Shown piece after piece: positions 38,376-48,927 of a stretch of 64,000 bases of DNA. The number at the start of each line of letters is the position of its first letter. The stretch's first letter is position 1. The stretch is from Bacillus sp. X1(2014). Its GTDB lineage: Bacteria > Bacillota > Bacilli > Bacillales_B > DSM-18226. The DNA is taken from assembly GCF_007678255.1 (NCBI RefSeq), contig NZ_VEED01000001.1, forward strand, positions 434,001-498,000, in the 5' to 3' direction. The notes below the pieces were generated by a model that saw nothing but the letters and a program-made list of their open reading frames with translations, ran no database searches and was not told where the DNA came from. A program made the translations under genes and the position numbers.

Positions 38376-39149
38376 ATGAATATTTTTAAACAACTTTATA
38401 AAAGTATCTATTCTCCAAAGGATATTGCATTGTTTCGGTTTCAAGGAATCGGAAAGACAATCTTATATGTCTTTTTCTTAACCTTCATTTCGATTCTCCC
38501 GTCCGTTATTTATTTAAGCACTGCTCTTACCTCTGGACTGGAAAGTGCAGAGACAATTATTAATGATAAATTACCTGATTTTTCTATTGAAGACGGACAT
38601 TTAACGGCGGATACCAAAGTTCCAATTACCATTAATAGGAATGACTTTACAATCCTTCTCGACCCAACAGGTGCTGTTACTGACGATGATGTAGCGGATG
38701 AAGGCAATGCTTTTGCATTATTGGAGGATCAATTTGTATTTGCAGCTGGGGGCAGAGTTGAAACATACCCCTATTCAATGTTAGAAGGTTTAGCCATCAC
38801 AAAGGGTGACTTCGTGGATTTTATTAACGGAATTGGCGGTATGAAGTGGATCATAATCCCTGTAGGAGCATTATTTATTTACTTATTTGCAAGTGCTGGC
38901 AGTTTTATTGAAGTCACAGTATTGGCTTTGATTGGATTGTTACTTAAAAATCTTATTGGAAGAAACTTAAATTACCGGCAATTATGGAGAATGGCCGCTT
39001 ACAGCGAAACATTGCCTACCCTCTTTTTCACCATCATGGCTGCCATTAAAACAACGGTCCCTAGCAGCTTTATGATTAATTGGTTTGTCGTAATTGTCGT
39101 ATTATCTTTAGCGATAAAGGAAATACCGAAACCCAAAAAAGTAAACTAA
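38376..39149 (+). CDS. yqgB: DUF1189 membrane protein YqgB
   Basis: 257 aa with an N-terminal helix (about 24-50), an extracellular-looking domain (about 55-165) and three C-terminal helices. Matches the DUF1189 family (YqgB/YvdJ-like). GAGGTGG precedes ATG 38376. Function unknown. Confidence 0.8.
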   Translation: MNIFKQLYKSIYSPKDIALFRFQGIGKTILYVFFLTFISILPSVIYLSTALTSGLESAETIINDKLPDFSIEDGHLTADTKVPITINRNDFTILLDPTGAVTDDDVADEGNAFALLEDQFVFAAGGRVETYPYSMLEGLAITKGDFVDFINGIGGMKWIIIPVGALFIYLFASAGSFIEVTVLALIGLLLKNLIGRNLNYRQLWRMAAYSETLPTLFFTIMAAIKTTVPSSFMINWFVVIVVLSLAIKEIPKPKKVN

Positions 39150-39152
39150 ACT

Positions 39153-39177
39153 GCGCCCATTGCGGGCGCTTTTTTTT
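39153..39177 (+). terminator. Intrinsic terminator of yqgB
   Basis: GCGCCC-ATT-GCGGGCGC stem followed by TTTTTTTT. Confidence 0.85.
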
Positions 39178-39246
39178 ATAAACTCGTTCTTTTTATTATT
39201 GGACAAGCATACCTATGTACAAACTGTCATTTTGGAGGCTTGTCCG

Positions 39247-39579
39247 ATGAAAAAATTATTTGGTTTCTTATTAGCCGTTTTAATTATATATGTCATATAT
39301 ATTGACTTAACTGTCGGTACTCTCCCAACTTCACTAACACAGCAGGTCGATGCCAAAATTGAAGTACCAAAACTACAACAGCAATCTGACCTCCCTTCGT
39401 TTGAAGCAAAGGTGGAACCTGGAGAAACCGTGATATCAATTGTTGAACATCAACTGGATAAACCCCTTCCTGTCTCGATTACGGACTTGATTCAAGACTT
39501 TCGAAAACTAAACCCTGGGGAAACGCCAGAAAAAATTCAAATTGGGTCTACATATCATTTCCCTGATTACTCAAAATAA
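39247..39579 (+). CDS. yqfZ: YqfZ-like LysM-type small protein
   Basis: 110 aa. N-terminal hydrophobic segment FGFLLAVLIIYVIYIDLTV (signal anchor), then a region with VEPGETVISIVEHQL...DLIQDFRKLNPGETPEKIQIGSTYHFP, a degenerate LysM pattern. Starts at ATG 39247 behind TTGGAGG. It probably lies at the wall-membrane interface. Confidence 0.75.
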   Translation: MKKLFGFLLAVLIIYVIYIDLTVGTLPTSLTQQVDAKIEVPKLQQQSDLPSFEAKVEPGETVISIVEHQLDKPLPVSITDLIQDFRKLNPGETPEKIQIGSTYHFPDYSK

Positions 39580-39687
39580 AGAGGATAATGCTTATTCTTG
39601 TCAAAAATAGTGAAAGGCTGATAAAATAAAAGGCGGATTGTTTATATAAACCTTATTCGAATCCCATTTTGAAGGAGCGAATTACAC

Positions 39688-40797
39688 GTGAGTGAAATAA
39701 TACATCGCACTAAGACCCGTCCAATTAAAGTAGGTAACTTAACAATTGGCGGGAGTAACGAATTATTTATCCAAAGTATGACCACAACAAAAACACATGA
39801 TGTGGAAGCAACTGTTGCTGAAATAAAACGACTTGAGGAAGCTGGCTGTCAGATTGTTCGTGTGGCTTGTCCCGATGAACGTGCCGCAAATGCTATTCCT
39901 GAAATAAAGAAAAGAATCAACATTCCACTTGTTGTCGATATCCATTTTGATTATAAATTGGCTCTTAAAGCCATCGAAGGCGGAGCAGATAAAATTAGAA
40001 TTAATCCAGGAAATATCGGAAAACGCGAAAAAGTCGAAGCTGTCGTTAAAGCTGCTAAAGAACGTGGTATTCCGATCAGAATTGGCGTAAATGCAGGTTC
40101 GCTTGAAAAGAGAATTTTAGAAAAATATGGTTATCCAACAGCTGATGGCATGGTTGAGAGTGCTCTTCATCATATTAAAATACTTGAGGATTTGGACTTT
40201 CATGACATTATTGTCTCTATGAAGGCATCTGATGTTAACCTAGCGATTGAAGCCTATGAGAAAGCATCTATGGCATTTGATTATCCTCTCCATCTTGGGA
40301 TTACTGAATCAGGTACTCTTTTTGCTGGAAGCATAAAAAGTGCGGCTGGTTTAGGGACTATTTTACACAAGGGAATCGGGAACACTCTACGCGTTTCCCT
40401 AAGTGCTGACCCTGTTCAAGAAGTAAAGGTAGCGAGAGAGCTATTAAAGGTTTTCGGCCTATCATCAAATGCTGCCACTTTGATCTCATGCCCGACTTGC
40501 GGCCGGATTGAAATTGATTTAATCAGTATTGCGAATGAGGTAGAAGAATATATTGAAAAAATTAAAGCACCGATTAAAGTAGCAGTATTAGGCTGTGCTG
40601 TTAACGGTCCTGGAGAGGCTCGTGAAGCTGATATTGGGATTGCCGGTGCTCGTGGTGAAGGGTTATTATTCAGGAAGGGTGAGATTGTCCGCAAGGTTCC
40701 TGAAGCGCAATTAGTTGAGGAATTGAAAAAGGAAATCGATCAAATTGCTGAAGAATACTTTCAGAAAAAAGCAGAGGAAGAAAAAATCACTCAATAA
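39688..40797 (+). CDS. ispG: 4-hydroxy-3-methylbut-2-en-1-yl diphosphate synthase IspG (GcpE)
   Basis: MEP-pathway [4Fe-4S] enzyme that converts MEcPP to HMBPP. 369 aa; N-terminal TIM-barrel region ([20 protein letters not shown]) and C-terminal cluster ligands in [12 protein letters not shown] and [14 protein letters not shown] start after GAAGGAG. ispH, the next enzyme, is 7 kb downstream in this window. Confidence 0.96.
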   Translation: MSEIIHRTKTRPIKVGNLTIGGSNELFIQSMTTTKTHDVEATVAEIKRLEEAGCQIVRVACPDERAANAIPEIKKRINIPLVVDIHFDYKLALKAIEGGADKIRINPGNIGKREKVEAVVKAAKERGIPIRIGVNAGSLEKRILEKYGYPTADGMVESALHHIKILEDLDFHDIIVSMKASDVNLAIEAYEKASMAFDYPLHLGITESGTLFAGSIKSAAGLGTILHKGIGNTLRVSLSADPVQEVKVARELLKVFGLSSNAATLISCPTCGRIEIDLISIANEVEEYIEKIKAPIKVAVLGCAVNGPGEAREADIGIAGARGEGLLFRKGEIVRKVPEAQLVEELKKEIDQIAEEYFQKKAEEEKITQ

Positions 40798-40802
40798 AAA
40801 AT

Positions 40803-40836
40803 CTAAGAAACCCGGTGAAATCACCGGGTTTCTTTT
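40803..40836. terminator. Terminator between ispG and yqfX
   Basis: AAGAAACCCGGTGA / TCACCGGGTTTCTT stem followed by T on the plus strand; nearly symmetrical, so it may also end yqfX. Confidence 0.85.
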
Positions 40837-40856
40837 TGCTCCTATGCAGGTTTACG

Positions 40857-41339
40857 TTAAAAGAACGGAAGAATAAAGATACCGATTACAATTGAAATTG
40901 CACCGATACCAATTGCCCAAGCACCTAAACCATTGGCCCCTCTTCTTCTGGCAACGAAGCCTAACACAATCCCTGCAGCACCAAAAAGTATTGGCATAAC
41001 AAATAGTGATAAAATCGAAAGCACTAACGCAAGTGTCCCAACACCTGTACCACCAGCAGCTTTTTCTCTTCCCCCTTCGGTTTCCCTCCTACGAATAAGA
41101 GGAGCAGGTGCAGCAATCTCTGCAGCTGTCTCTTCCCTATATTCAGAAGAGCGTATCGGAACCGAAGCACCAATCCGTGGTGTAGACTCTTCTTTTTTCA
41201 GAGTGTAGTGAGCCTTAATGGGTTCAGCAAATTCTGATGCGGTTTCCTCCCTAAATGATGTAGGAGAATTGGGTATATCTTGACCAATAGTCGAGCTTTG
41301 AAGAGCCTCTTGCACTTTCGTGTCTCTTTCGTCTGCCAT
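40857..41339 (-). CDS. yqfX: YqfX-like membrane protein
   Basis: 160 aa. The first 100 residues are hydrophilic and contain a repeated motif, FREETASEFAEPI (about 29-41) and YREETAAEIAAPA (about 67-79). Then two hydrophobic segments, GTLALVLSILSLFVMPILFGAAGIVLGFV and AWAIGIGAISIVIGIFILPFF, separated by ARRRGANG. The tail resembles DUF4190-like domains. Function unknown; the symbol rests on position after ispG. Confidence 0.75.
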   Translation of the reverse strand: MADERDTKVQEALQSSTIGQDIPNSPTSFREETASEFAEPIKAHYTLKKEESTPRIGASVPIRSSEYREETAAEIAAPAPLIRRRETEGGREKAAGGTGVGTLALVLSILSLFVMPILFGAAGIVLGFVARRRGANGLGAWAIGIGAISIVIGIFILPFF

Positions 41340-41537
41340 CCTAATCCCTCACTTTCAGTAATAGGAGCATTAATTATTGTTTGCATCAGAATGTATTTTA
41401 GTATGTCAATGTTTGCCTAAAATAGTTTTTTATTTCTATTTTCAAAAAATTAATTGTAAATAGTTACTTTATTGAACCCAATACTTTGGTAAAATATAAA
41501 GAGATACGGAAAAAGAAATAAGAAAGTGAGTCTACAC

Positions 41538-42131
41538 ATGAAAAAAAGATTTGGCATCGATATCGATGGAACTGTAACATGTCCAAAATCATCCATCCTA
41601 CCTTTTATTAATAAAGCATTTGGCCTGAGCATATCGTATGAGGACGTTACCCAATATGAATATACTCCATATGTAAATGTCTCTGAAAAAGTTTTTGCTG
41701 AATGGTTCACAGAAAACGAACCGACCATCTATGCCAACTCCCCTCTTGCAAATGGAGCAGAACATGTCCTTAAAAAATGGGAAAATGAGCATGAATTGTT
41801 TTTTATCAGTGCTCGTAGTTCTCATCTACTTGATATTACAATTAAATGGTTTATTGATAATGGCTTAACCTTTGATCACATCGAATTAATCGGTTCACAT
41901 GACAAAGTCGCATCCGTTAAAAAACACAGTTTGGATATCTTTTTTGAGGATAAGCATGATAATGCGGTAATGATACATGAAGAGTGTCAGATTCCAGTCA
42001 TTTTATTTGATACACCATATAATCAAGATCCAATTCCAAATGGGGTAATTCGTGTTAATAACTGGAGTGAAGCAAAGAGGTGGGTAGAACAGTGGATGAA
42101 GGAAAGTCGTCCATTGGTACAAACGTTCTAA
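41538..42131 (+). CDS. yqfW: HAD-superfamily nucleotidase YqfW
   Basis: 197 aa. Catalytic motif DIDGT (about 7-11), a serine-containing motif II (FFISARSS), and FFEDKHDNA as motif IV. Belongs to the 5'-nucleotidase-like HAD group; substrate not predicted with certainty. ATG 41538 has AAGTGAG upstream. Confidence 0.82.
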   Translation: MKKRFGIDIDGTVTCPKSSILPFINKAFGLSISYEDVTQYEYTPYVNVSEKVFAEWFTENEPTIYANSPLANGAEHVLKKWENEHELFFISARSSHLLDITIKWFIDNGLTFDHIELIGSHDKVASVKKHSLDIFFEDKHDNAVMIHEECQIPVILFDTPYNQDPIPNGVIRVNNWSEAKRWVEQWMKESRPLVQTF

Positions 42132-42143
42132 CAACTACCTATT

Positions 42144-42178
42144 AAAAAACAGCTTGTGCCTCCACAAGCTGTTTTTTA
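42144..42178. terminator. Bidirectional terminator of yqfW and zur
   Basis: AAAAAACAGCTTGTG-CCTC-CACAAGCTGTTTTTT; the zur stop codon lies at its edge. Confidence 0.85.
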
Positions 42179-42586
42179 ATGACAATCAGGGCAAAGACCA
42201 TAAATTTCAAATTTATGTCCGGAAATATCGTATCCTTTTAAATTTTCACTTAGATCTTTCATCGGGCAGGTGTCAATTTCTTTTGTTTTTCCACATGTCA
42301 AACAGATAAAATGATGATGATGGTGTTGTCTAGAGCATGAAAAACGGAAATGCTTTTCCCCTGATAATTCAGTCATCTCTAGAATTCCCATATTAACAAA
42401 TAAAGAGAGATTTCGATATATCGTATCAAAACTCAGACCAGGGTAATCATCTTTGAGGTGATCCAATACGTCCTTAGCCGTTAAATATTTATCACTATCT
42501 GCAAATAATTGCAGCATATCTTCTCTTTTGCCAGTTTGTTTAAATCCTTTTTCCTTTAAATATTGAATCGCTTCATCAACGTTCAC
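42176..42586 (-). CDS. zur: Zinc uptake regulator Zur (Fur family)
   Basis: 136-aa Fur-family repressor. Winged helix (about 1-80), sensor-site [13 protein letters not shown] and structural zinc cysteines CLTC...CPDC. Located as the last gene of znuC-znuB-zur, with an 11-bp overlap with znuB. Position with zinc transporter genes identifies it as Zur rather than Fur or PerR. GTG start. Confidence 0.92.
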   Translation of the reverse strand: MNVDEAIQYLKEKGFKQTGKREDMLQLFADSDKYLTAKDVLDHLKDDYPGLSFDTIYRNLSLFVNMGILEMTELSGEKHFRFSCSRQHHHHHFICLTCGKTKEIDTCPMKDLSENLKGYDISGHKFEIYGLCPDCH

Positions 42587-43433
42587 CAGGCTGCCCCCCC
42601 TTATGGATTAAAAATTTTTTATAAAAGATGGAGATAATTAGGATAAGAACGGCAATCATCACAATCGTTCCACCGGGGGCCAAATCTAAGTAGTAAGCTG
42701 TAAACAAGCCGCCAAGAACTGAAACTTCCCCAAATAAAACAGATAAGAAGATGGTTTGCTTAAATCCTCTGGCTATCCGAATACTGGCAGCAACAGGTAA
42801 TGTCATTAATGATGACACCAATAAAATCCCAACAATTCTCATCGATGCCGCAATCACCAAGGCTACCATGACAATAAATATGAAGTGAATACTTTTCGCT
42901 GCAATGCCGGAGGCCTTCGCATGTTCCTCATCAAAAGATAGTAAAAACAGTTCTTTATATAATAAAATAATTACCAGAAGCACTAAAATTCCAATAATAA
43001 ACACGACCCATAAATCTGTTCTGCTAACAGCGGAGACACTGCCGAACAAATAACTGAACAAGTCTGTATTAAAGCCATTGGCGAGTGAAATAAATATAAC
43101 ACTTAAGCCAATCCCGCTCGAAAGGATAATTGGAATCGCAAGTTCTTGGTAGTGCTTGTAGACACTTCTAAGTTTCTCGATGAATAGGGATCCTCCAACC
43201 GAAAAAACCATTCCTATATATAGTGGATTCATACCTGCCATCATGGCCACATTTCTTTCTAGAAGCAAACTCGCTGCTATTCCAGCTAAAGTCACATGGC
43301 TTAGAGCATCTGCTATTAATGATAATCTCCTGACAACCACAAACACTCCTAATAACGGAGCAATAATGCCGATCATCATCCCAGTTAAAAAGGCATTTTG
43401 TAAAAATTCATAATGAAATATTCCCTGAATCAT
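42576..43433 (-). CDS. znuB: Zinc ABC transporter permease ZnuB
   Basis: 285 aa, about eight hydrophobic segments of the ABC-3 family ([35 protein letters not shown]). Overlaps znuC by four bases and zur by 11. Zinc specificity follows from zur in the same operon and the Zur-like box; manganese is the alternative for the family. Confidence 0.9.
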   Translation of the reverse strand: MIQGIFHYEFLQNAFLTGMMIGIIAPLLGVFVVVRRLSLIADALSHVTLAGIAASLLLERNVAMMAGMNPLYIGMVFSVGGSLFIEKLRSVYKHYQELAIPIILSSGIGLSVIFISLANGFNTDLFSYLFGSVSAVSRTDLWVVFIIGILVLLVIILLYKELFLLSFDEEHAKASGIAAKSIHFIFIVMVALVIAASMRIVGILLVSSLMTLPVAASIRIARGFKQTIFLSVLFGEVSVLGGLFTAYYLDLAPGGTIVMIAVLILIISIFYKKFLIHKGGQPGER

Positions 43434-44203
43434 CTAATAACGCCTCCGTGCTCGTGATGGTGGGCAAGCAGGTGAACATCGTGCCCATAGGCTTTTGACA
43501 TATCATCAGCTCGGAGTTGTTCAAATTCCTTTGTTTCCCCATGAAAATGCAAATGTTTGTTTAAGCAGGCAACATGTGAGACTTTATCGGAGATCGTCCC
43601 AATATCATGTGTAACCAATAAAAGCGTAATTTCTCGACTTTTATTCAATTCACCAAGCATTTGATAAAAATTACTTACATTCTCGGCATCTACACCAACA
43701 GTTGGTTCATCGAGAATAAGAAGACTCGGTTCACTAACTAGGGCACGGGCAATAAAAACTCTTTGTTGTTGACCTCCAGAGAGTTCGCCAATATTTCTAT
43801 TCCTGAACTTTGTCATTCCCACTGCATCCAAGGCTTCATGAACTTTTTGTGCATGTTCGTTTTTAAAAAATTTAAACATTCCTAGCTTTTTCGTCAAACC
43901 ACTTTCGACCACTTCAAATACAGTTGCCGGAAAACCAGTGTTAAAGGAATTAGCTTTTTGAGAAACATAACCAATTTTATGCCAATCCTTAAATTTATTT
44001 ATTTCCTGACCAAATAAATAGATTTCCCCTTTTTGCGGCTTTAGTAAACCTAAAATCAACTTCAACAGTGTTGATTTCCCAGAACCATTAGGTCCGACAA
44101 TCGCCAAAAAAGAACCATGAGGAACAGTAATATTGATATCCTCTAGAACCGCATCTTTTTCATAACGATAAAAAAGTTTTTTTATTTCAATAATTGATTG
44201 CAT
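43430..44203 (-). CDS. znuC: Zinc ABC transporter ATP-binding protein ZnuC
   Basis: 257-aa ABC ATPase: [36 protein letters not shown]. The C-terminus is histidine-rich (AYGHDVHLLAHHHEHGG), typical of zinc importers. ATG 44203 is preferred over GTG 44212, which abuts AAGGTGAT. The binding-protein gene znuA is not in this window. Confidence 0.92.
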   Translation of the reverse strand: MQSIIEIKKLFYRYEKDAVLEDINITVPHGSFLAIVGPNGSGKSTLLKLILGLLKPQKGEIYLFGQEINKFKDWHKIGYVSQKANSFNTGFPATVFEVVESGLTKKLGMFKFFKNEHAQKVHEALDAVGMTKFRNRNIGELSGGQQQRVFIARALVSEPSLLILDEPTVGVDAENVSNFYQMLGELNKSREITLLLVTHDIGTISDKVSHVACLNKHLHFHGETKEFEQLRADDMSKAYGHDVHLLAHHHEHGGVIR

Positions 44204-44222
44204 AATCTGCACATCACCTTTT

Positions 44223-44245
44223 AATTATAAGAATCATTCCGATTT
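44223..44245 (-). promoter_or_regulatory. Zur-like box upstream of znuC
   Basis: AAATCGGAATGATTCTTATA on the minus strand against the Bacillus Zur consensus AAATCGTAATNATTACGATT: the first half agrees except one base, the second is degenerate. Its place 20 bp upstream of the operon start fits repression by Zur. Confidence 0.65.
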
Positions 44246-44372
44246 ACCTCAAGTAGTATACAATAGGTCAGATGGATTGTAAAGCAACTACACTGTATTA
44301 GACAATTGTTTCAGAAAATCTGTTATCACACTCCGTGAACTCCATCATACATTAAGGTGAGGAGTGGTGAAT

Positions 44373-44630
44373 GTGACAATTTTTCAGAGCATCATTAATC
44401 ATAAAATCAATACGATAACCGCTGAAGAGCTGCTAAAATACGCAGAACAGTTTAATATCTCTGTGACTAGGCAGCAAGCAGGGAAAATTGCGGAATACTT
44501 AAGAGGGAAAAATGTTAATATTTTTGATGATTCACAACGGGCTCAATTAGTAAAAGAAATTGCAAAAACTGCGGGTCCAACAACCGCACGAGAAGTCAAT
44601 AAATTATTTACGCAACTGACCAAAAAGTAA
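44373..44630 (+). CDS. yqfT: DUF2624 protein YqfT
   Basis: 85 aa, helical and basic; begins MTIFQSIINHKINTITAEELLKYAEQF. GTG 44373 is eight bases after GGTGAGGAG and matches the homologue start; GTG 44364 and 44367 are too close. Function unknown. Confidence 0.8.
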   Translation: MTIFQSIINHKINTITAEELLKYAEQFNISVTRQQAGKIAEYLRGKNVNIFDDSQRAQLVKEIAKTAGPTTAREVNKLFTQLTKK

Positions 44631-44657
44631 AAAGCTGTGAATCTTCACAGCTTTTTT
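44629..44657. terminator. Bidirectional terminator of yqfT and nfo
   Basis: AAAAAGCTGTGAA-TC-TTCACAGCTTTTTT. Confidence 0.85.
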
Positions 44658-44659
44658 CC

Positions 44660-45553
44660 TTATGACTCCATGATTAAATCCAGCAGGTTCTCATTGAACT
44701 TTTGCTCGAGAAGCATATTGATTTCAAACTTATAGGGTGCTTTTTTATTATTCTTATCTTCACCTACAAATGGAGTTTCTAAAATCTTAGGAACATCTGT
44801 AAGTTGTGGATGGTGGACGATATAATTAAGTGCCTTAAAGCCGATATGGCCAAAACCGATATTTTCATGTCTGTCTTTTCTCATCCCTACTGCATTTTTA
44901 CTATCATTAATATGCAAGACCTTTAATTTGTCCAACCCTATCATTTTGTCAAATTCATTTAATACACCATCGAAATCCTCGACAATATTATAACCTGCAT
45001 CATGGGTATGACAGGTATCAAAGCAAACGGATAGCTTATCACTATAGTTGACACCGTCCATAATCATAGCTATTTCCTCGAACGATTTACCGCATTCAGA
45101 ACCCTTCCCTGCCATAGTTTCCAAAGCAATTTGTACTTGCTCTTTCCCAGTTAGAACTTCGTTTAAACCTTCAATAATTTTTTTAATGCCCGCTTCTGTT
45201 CCAGCACTAACATGTGCTCCTGGATGGAGGACAATTTGCTTTGCTCCTATCGCCTCAGTTCGTTCAATTTCTGATCGAAGAAACCTAACACCTAGTTCAA
45301 ATGTATCTGGATTTGTTGTATTTCCGATATTGATGATATATGGAGCATGGACAATAATTTCAGAAATACCGTTCTGCTCCATATGTCTGCGACCTGCTTC
45401 AATATTAAGGTCTTCAATTTTTTTTCTTCTTGTATTTTGCGGTGCTCCCGTATATACCATAAACGTGTTTGCACCATAGGAAACTGCTTCTTCACTTGCT
45501 GCAAGAAGCATGCCTTTTCCACTCATTGATACATGTGATCCTAATTTCAGCAT
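44660..45553 (-). CDS. nfo: Endonuclease IV (AP endonuclease)
   Basis: Cuts at abasic sites in base-excision repair, trinuclear zinc enzyme. 297 aa with family motifs [39 protein letters not shown] and HINDSKN, which carry the His/Glu/Asp metal ligands. It is 22 bp after cshB, in one transcript. ATG 45553 after GGGAGAG. Confidence 0.96.
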   Translation of the reverse strand: MLKLGSHVSMSGKGMLLAASEEAVSYGANTFMVYTGAPQNTRRKKIEDLNIEAGRRHMEQNGISEIIVHAPYIINIGNTTNPDTFELGVRFLRSEIERTEAIGAKQIVLHPGAHVSAGTEAGIKKIIEGLNEVLTGKEQVQIALETMAGKGSECGKSFEEIAMIMDGVNYSDKLSVCFDTCHTHDAGYNIVEDFDGVLNEFDKMIGLDKLKVLHINDSKNAVGMRKDRHENIGFGHIGFKALNYIVHHPQLTDVPKILETPFVGEDKNNKKAPYKFEINMLLEQKFNENLLDLIMES

Positions 45554-45575
45554 GCCTTTTCTCTCCCTGCTTTCA

Positions 45576-46892
45576 TTATTTTTTTCTTTGTTCGATTCTT
45601 CGTTCTCGTTTTTTTATTTTATCCATTTCCCACTGCATTTTCTTTTTATACCCAGGCTTAACTTTAGTTGGTTTTTTTACCATTGATTTGGCCTTTTGGT
45701 CTGCCTTATCCTCTTGTCTTACACGGGTCTTCCGCTTATTACGCTCATCAATTTTCACTAGTTCGTTATTTTTAAGGTCGACGTAATTAAATTGAATCCC
45801 CATTTTTTCTAATCGATTTAACGCATCCTCATCAGATGCTTCATAGATTGTAAGTGCAATCCCAGAATATCCGGCGCGAGCAGTTCTTCCAACGCGATGA
45901 ATATAAAAATCTAAGTCGGTAGGAAGTTCATAGTTGATGATATGGCTGACACCTTCAATATCTATTCCTCGTGAAGCAAGGTCCGTGGCAACTATATATT
46001 GGTACTCTAGATCCTGAATTTGCTTCATCATTTGTTTTCGTTCACGCGGGTTTAAATCACCATGAACTCGGCCGACTTTTAACCCTTTTTCATTTAAAAA
46101 GTAAGCCACCTCTTCAGCCATTTTTTTGGTATTCGTAAAAACGATCGCTAAATAGGGATTGTACGCAACAAGTGCATCATGAACCAGCTGCTTCTTACTC
46201 CGATGTCTTGAAGGCAGGAGGTAGTGTTCTAAATTTTCTGCTGACCTTCTTTTTGGTTCAATTTGAATTGTCTTTGGATTTTCCATATACTTTTTAAGGA
46301 AAGGTTTTAATTTTTCTGGGATGGTTGCTGAGAAAACAAGCATTTGCAGATTTTCTGGCATTTTTCCAGCTACTCTGTCCAAATCCTCAATAAATCCCAT
46401 GTCTAACATCATATCTGCTTCATCGACGACTAGTATTTCCGCAGTATGAACAAATAACGCTTTATCACTCATCAAGTCCTTGATTCTTCCTGGAGTCCCG
46501 ACAACAATATGTGGTTGGACTTTTAATTTTTCAATTGTCCGCTGCTTGTCCGTTCCCCCAATGTAGCATCTAGTCATTATCGCTTCCTCTGGGTTGCAGT
46601 GTTCCGTTATTTTTAGAATTTGATGGTAAATTTGTGAGGCAAGTTCTCTAGTAGGTGCCGTAATGACAGCCTGTACTTCCGAACGTTTCGGGTCAATTTT
46701 TTCGAGAATAGGAAGAACAAAGGCGAGGGTTTTCCCCGTCCCTGTTTGGGATTGGCCAATTGCACTTTCTCCTTTTAAAATAACTGGAATCATACGTTCT
46801 TGAATTTCAGTCGGTTCGCTAAAACCGAATCCTTTAATAGCTTCTATAATAAATGGTTGAAACGTAAATCGAGCAAAACGGTTTTCTCTCAT
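45576..46892 (-). CDS. cshB: DEAD-box RNA helicase CshB
   Basis: 438 aa with Q motif, [23 protein letters not shown] and [10 protein letters not shown], then a basic C-terminal tail (about 385-438). Equal in length to B. subtilis CshB, a cold-shock helicase that acts on structured RNA. GGAGAAAAAAT precedes ATG. Confidence 0.93.
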   Translation of the reverse strand: MRENRFARFTFQPFIIEAIKGFGFSEPTEIQERMIPVILKGESAIGQSQTGTGKTLAFVLPILEKIDPKRSEVQAVITAPTRELASQIYHQILKITEHCNPEEAIMTRCYIGGTDKQRTIEKLKVQPHIVVGTPGRIKDLMSDKALFVHTAEILVVDEADMMLDMGFIEDLDRVAGKMPENLQMLVFSATIPEKLKPFLKKYMENPKTIQIEPKRRSAENLEHYLLPSRHRSKKQLVHDALVAYNPYLAIVFTNTKKMAEEVAYFLNEKGLKVGRVHGDLNPRERKQMMKQIQDLEYQYIVATDLASRGIDIEGVSHIINYELPTDLDFYIHRVGRTARAGYSGIALTIYEASDEDALNRLEKMGIQFNYVDLKNNELVKIDERNKRKTRVRQEDKADQKAKSMVKKPTKVKPGYKKKMQWEMDKIKKRERRIEQRKK

Positions 46893-47142
46893 ATTTTTTC
46901 TCCTTATATTAAAACTTTTAATTAGTTTTCTTATTCAGCATGATTAACACTTTTTATTCCATCATGCAATTATAGTCAATATTCCTTCAAAACTCCAGTT
47001 TCTTTCGTTTTAATATCATTTTCTACCTTCTGCCAACTTTTAAACAACTAATTTTAGTCTTTGTCCTGTGTATAATAACCTAAACCAATTTAGGAAAAAT
47101 GCATAATTTAAAGCATGAGGCAATTTGAAAGGAGGCTAAAAT

Positions 47143-47802
47143 ATGCAACCAAGACCTAGAATGCCTATGCAGGGGGGAATGGGGCCTGGGCCATTTGGGC
47201 GGAATAATCAGATGATGAATCCCAGATTTAACCCTTTTGGCAGCAGGAACCCTATGATGGGTCCCACATCCAACCCATTTGGAGGAGGAAATAACCCGAT
47301 GATGGGGCAAATGATTGGAAGACCTAATCAGATGAATACAGGGGGCGGAGGAATCCTTTCGAAATTATTCGGAAGAGGTAACCAAGCAGGCGGATTTATG
47401 GGGATGCAATCAGCAGGTAGAGCAGCATCTGGAGGTGGAGGCCTGCTCCAATCGTTAAGTAACCCTGGGGGACTAACAAGCATGTTAAACAATACCCAAC
47501 AGGTACTAAAAACAGCTCAGCAAATCGGTCCAATGGTCCAACAATATGGCCCAATGATAAAAAATATACCCGCCATGTGGAAGATTTATAAAGGATTTAA
47601 AAATGCCACAAAAAATACGGATACAGCCTCAGACGAAACTAGCCAAAAAACCGAAACAGCCTCAGTGGAATCATCTTCTCATGAAGTATCTGAAAATAAA
47701 AGTACTAAAAAGAAAGTGCAAAGCAAGAACAATCAACAACCAGTTTCTTCACAAAAAACTTCTCGCCAAAAGGGATCTTCTATTCCTAAAATGTATATCT
47801 AA
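47143..47802 (+). CDS. yqfQ: YqfQ/VrrA-like Met/Gly/Asn/Pro-rich protein
   Basis: 219 aa. Residues 1-110 are a low-complexity Met/Gly/Asn/Pro/Phe region with repeated NPFG and NPMMG units. A short conserved helix-rich core follows (LTSMLNNTQQVLKTAQQIGPMVQQYGPMIKNIPAMWKIYKGFK), then a Ser/Lys/Thr tail. Related to the variable protein YqfQ/VrrA of Bacillus, possibly associated with spores. AAAGGAGG precedes ATG. Confidence 0.8.
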   Translation: MQPRPRMPMQGGMGPGPFGRNNQMMNPRFNPFGSRNPMMGPTSNPFGGGNNPMMGQMIGRPNQMNTGGGGILSKLFGRGNQAGGFMGMQSAGRAASGGGGLLQSLSNPGGLTSMLNNTQQVLKTAQQIGPMVQQYGPMIKNIPAMWKIYKGFKNATKNTDTASDETSQKTETASVESSSHEVSENKSTKKKVQSKNNQQPVSSQKTSRQKGSSIPKMYI

Positions 47803-47806
47803 ATGA

Positions 47807-47835
47807 AGAATGCTGGTGACAGCATTCTTTTTTCC
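47807..47835 (+). terminator. Intrinsic terminator of yqfQ
   Basis: GAATGCTG-GTGA-CAGCATTC stem followed by TTTTTT. Confidence 0.85.
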
Positions 47836-47937
47836 TATAAATGTTAAGGAAAAATGTATCTTTGTATTATATCTATTAGTTTTATATAATAAATAAATAA
47901 AACTATGAATCAATGTCTTTTTTAGGGGGACTTAACG

Positions 47938-48879
47938 ATGCAAATCATCAAAATTTCACCACGAGGCTATTGCTACGGTGTTGTTGATGCAATGGTTATT
48001 GCTCGAAATGCGGCTTTAGATAAAACATTACCTCGCCCTATCTACATATTAGGGATGATCGTTCATAATAAACATGTTACAGATGCGTTCGAGGAAGAAG
48101 GGATTATTACCCTAGATGGAAAAAATCGCAAGGATATTCTCGATAAAGTAGATACAGGAACCGTTATATTTACTGCCCATGGAATATCGCCAGAAGTAAG
48201 AGAGTTAGCCAAAAAGAAAGGTCTAGTTACGATCGACGCTACTTGTCCTGATGTGACTAGAACCCATGATCTAATTGAAGAAAAAACACAACAAGGATAT
48301 CAAGTCATTTATATAGGGAAAAAAGGCCATCCAGAGCCTGAGGGAGCAGTGGGTGTCGCACCTGAAATGGTGCACTTGGTTGAAACTCCACAAGATGTAG
48401 AGGCATTACCAATTGATAGTGACAAATTGCTGGTCACTAATCAAACAACGATGAGTCAATGGGATGTATCCGAAACGATGAAAAAAGTTCAGGAAAAATA
48501 TCCACATGTTGAAGTCTATAATGAAATTTGCCATGCAACACAAATTCGCCAAGAAGCAGTTGCCGAACAAGCAACAGAAGCGGATGTAACTATTGTTGTC
48601 GGTGATCCAAAAAGTAATAATTCTAATCGACTCGCACAAGTTTCAGAGGAAATTGCTGGGACAAAAGCATATCGCATTGCTGATATTACCGAGTTAGAAA
48701 TTGATTGGATTAAAGATGCCAAAAACGTTGCAGTCACATCTGGCGCTTCCACCCCAACACCAATAACCAAAGAAGTTATTACGTTTCTCGAGCAATTTGA
48801 TCCAAATAATGAAGCTACATGGGACCGTCGCAAAAAAGTTCAGTTAAGCAGAATTTTACCAAAGGTAAAAAAATTATAG
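47938..48879 (+). CDS. ispH: 4-hydroxy-3-methylbut-2-enyl diphosphate reductase IspH
   Basis: Last step of the MEP pathway, giving IPP and DMAPP. 313 aa; [4Fe-4S] ligand cysteines in [18 protein letters not shown] and [10 protein letters not shown], with substrate His in VHNKHV and TAHGISP. GGGGGAC precedes ATG. The terminator is at 48893-48926. Confidence 0.96.
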   Translation: MQIIKISPRGYCYGVVDAMVIARNAALDKTLPRPIYILGMIVHNKHVTDAFEEEGIITLDGKNRKDILDKVDTGTVIFTAHGISPEVRELAKKKGLVTIDATCPDVTRTHDLIEEKTQQGYQVIYIGKKGHPEPEGAVGVAPEMVHLVETPQDVEALPIDSDKLLVTNQTTMSQWDVSETMKKVQEKYPHVEVYNEICHATQIRQEAVAEQATEADVTIVVGDPKSNNSNRLAQVSEEIAGTKAYRIADITELEIDWIKDAKNVAVTSGASTPTPITKEVITFLEQFDPNNEATWDRRKKVQLSRILPKVKKL

Positions 48880-48892
48880 ATTTAAAATAAAC

Positions 48893-48926
48893 GAAAGAAC
48901 CGAGTCTTAATGACCGGTTCTTTTCT
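48893..48926. terminator. Terminator between ispH and yqfO
   Basis: GAAAGAACCG / CGGTTCTTTTC stem; T run on both strands, so it serves both converging genes. Confidence 0.8.
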
Positions 48927-48927
48927 T

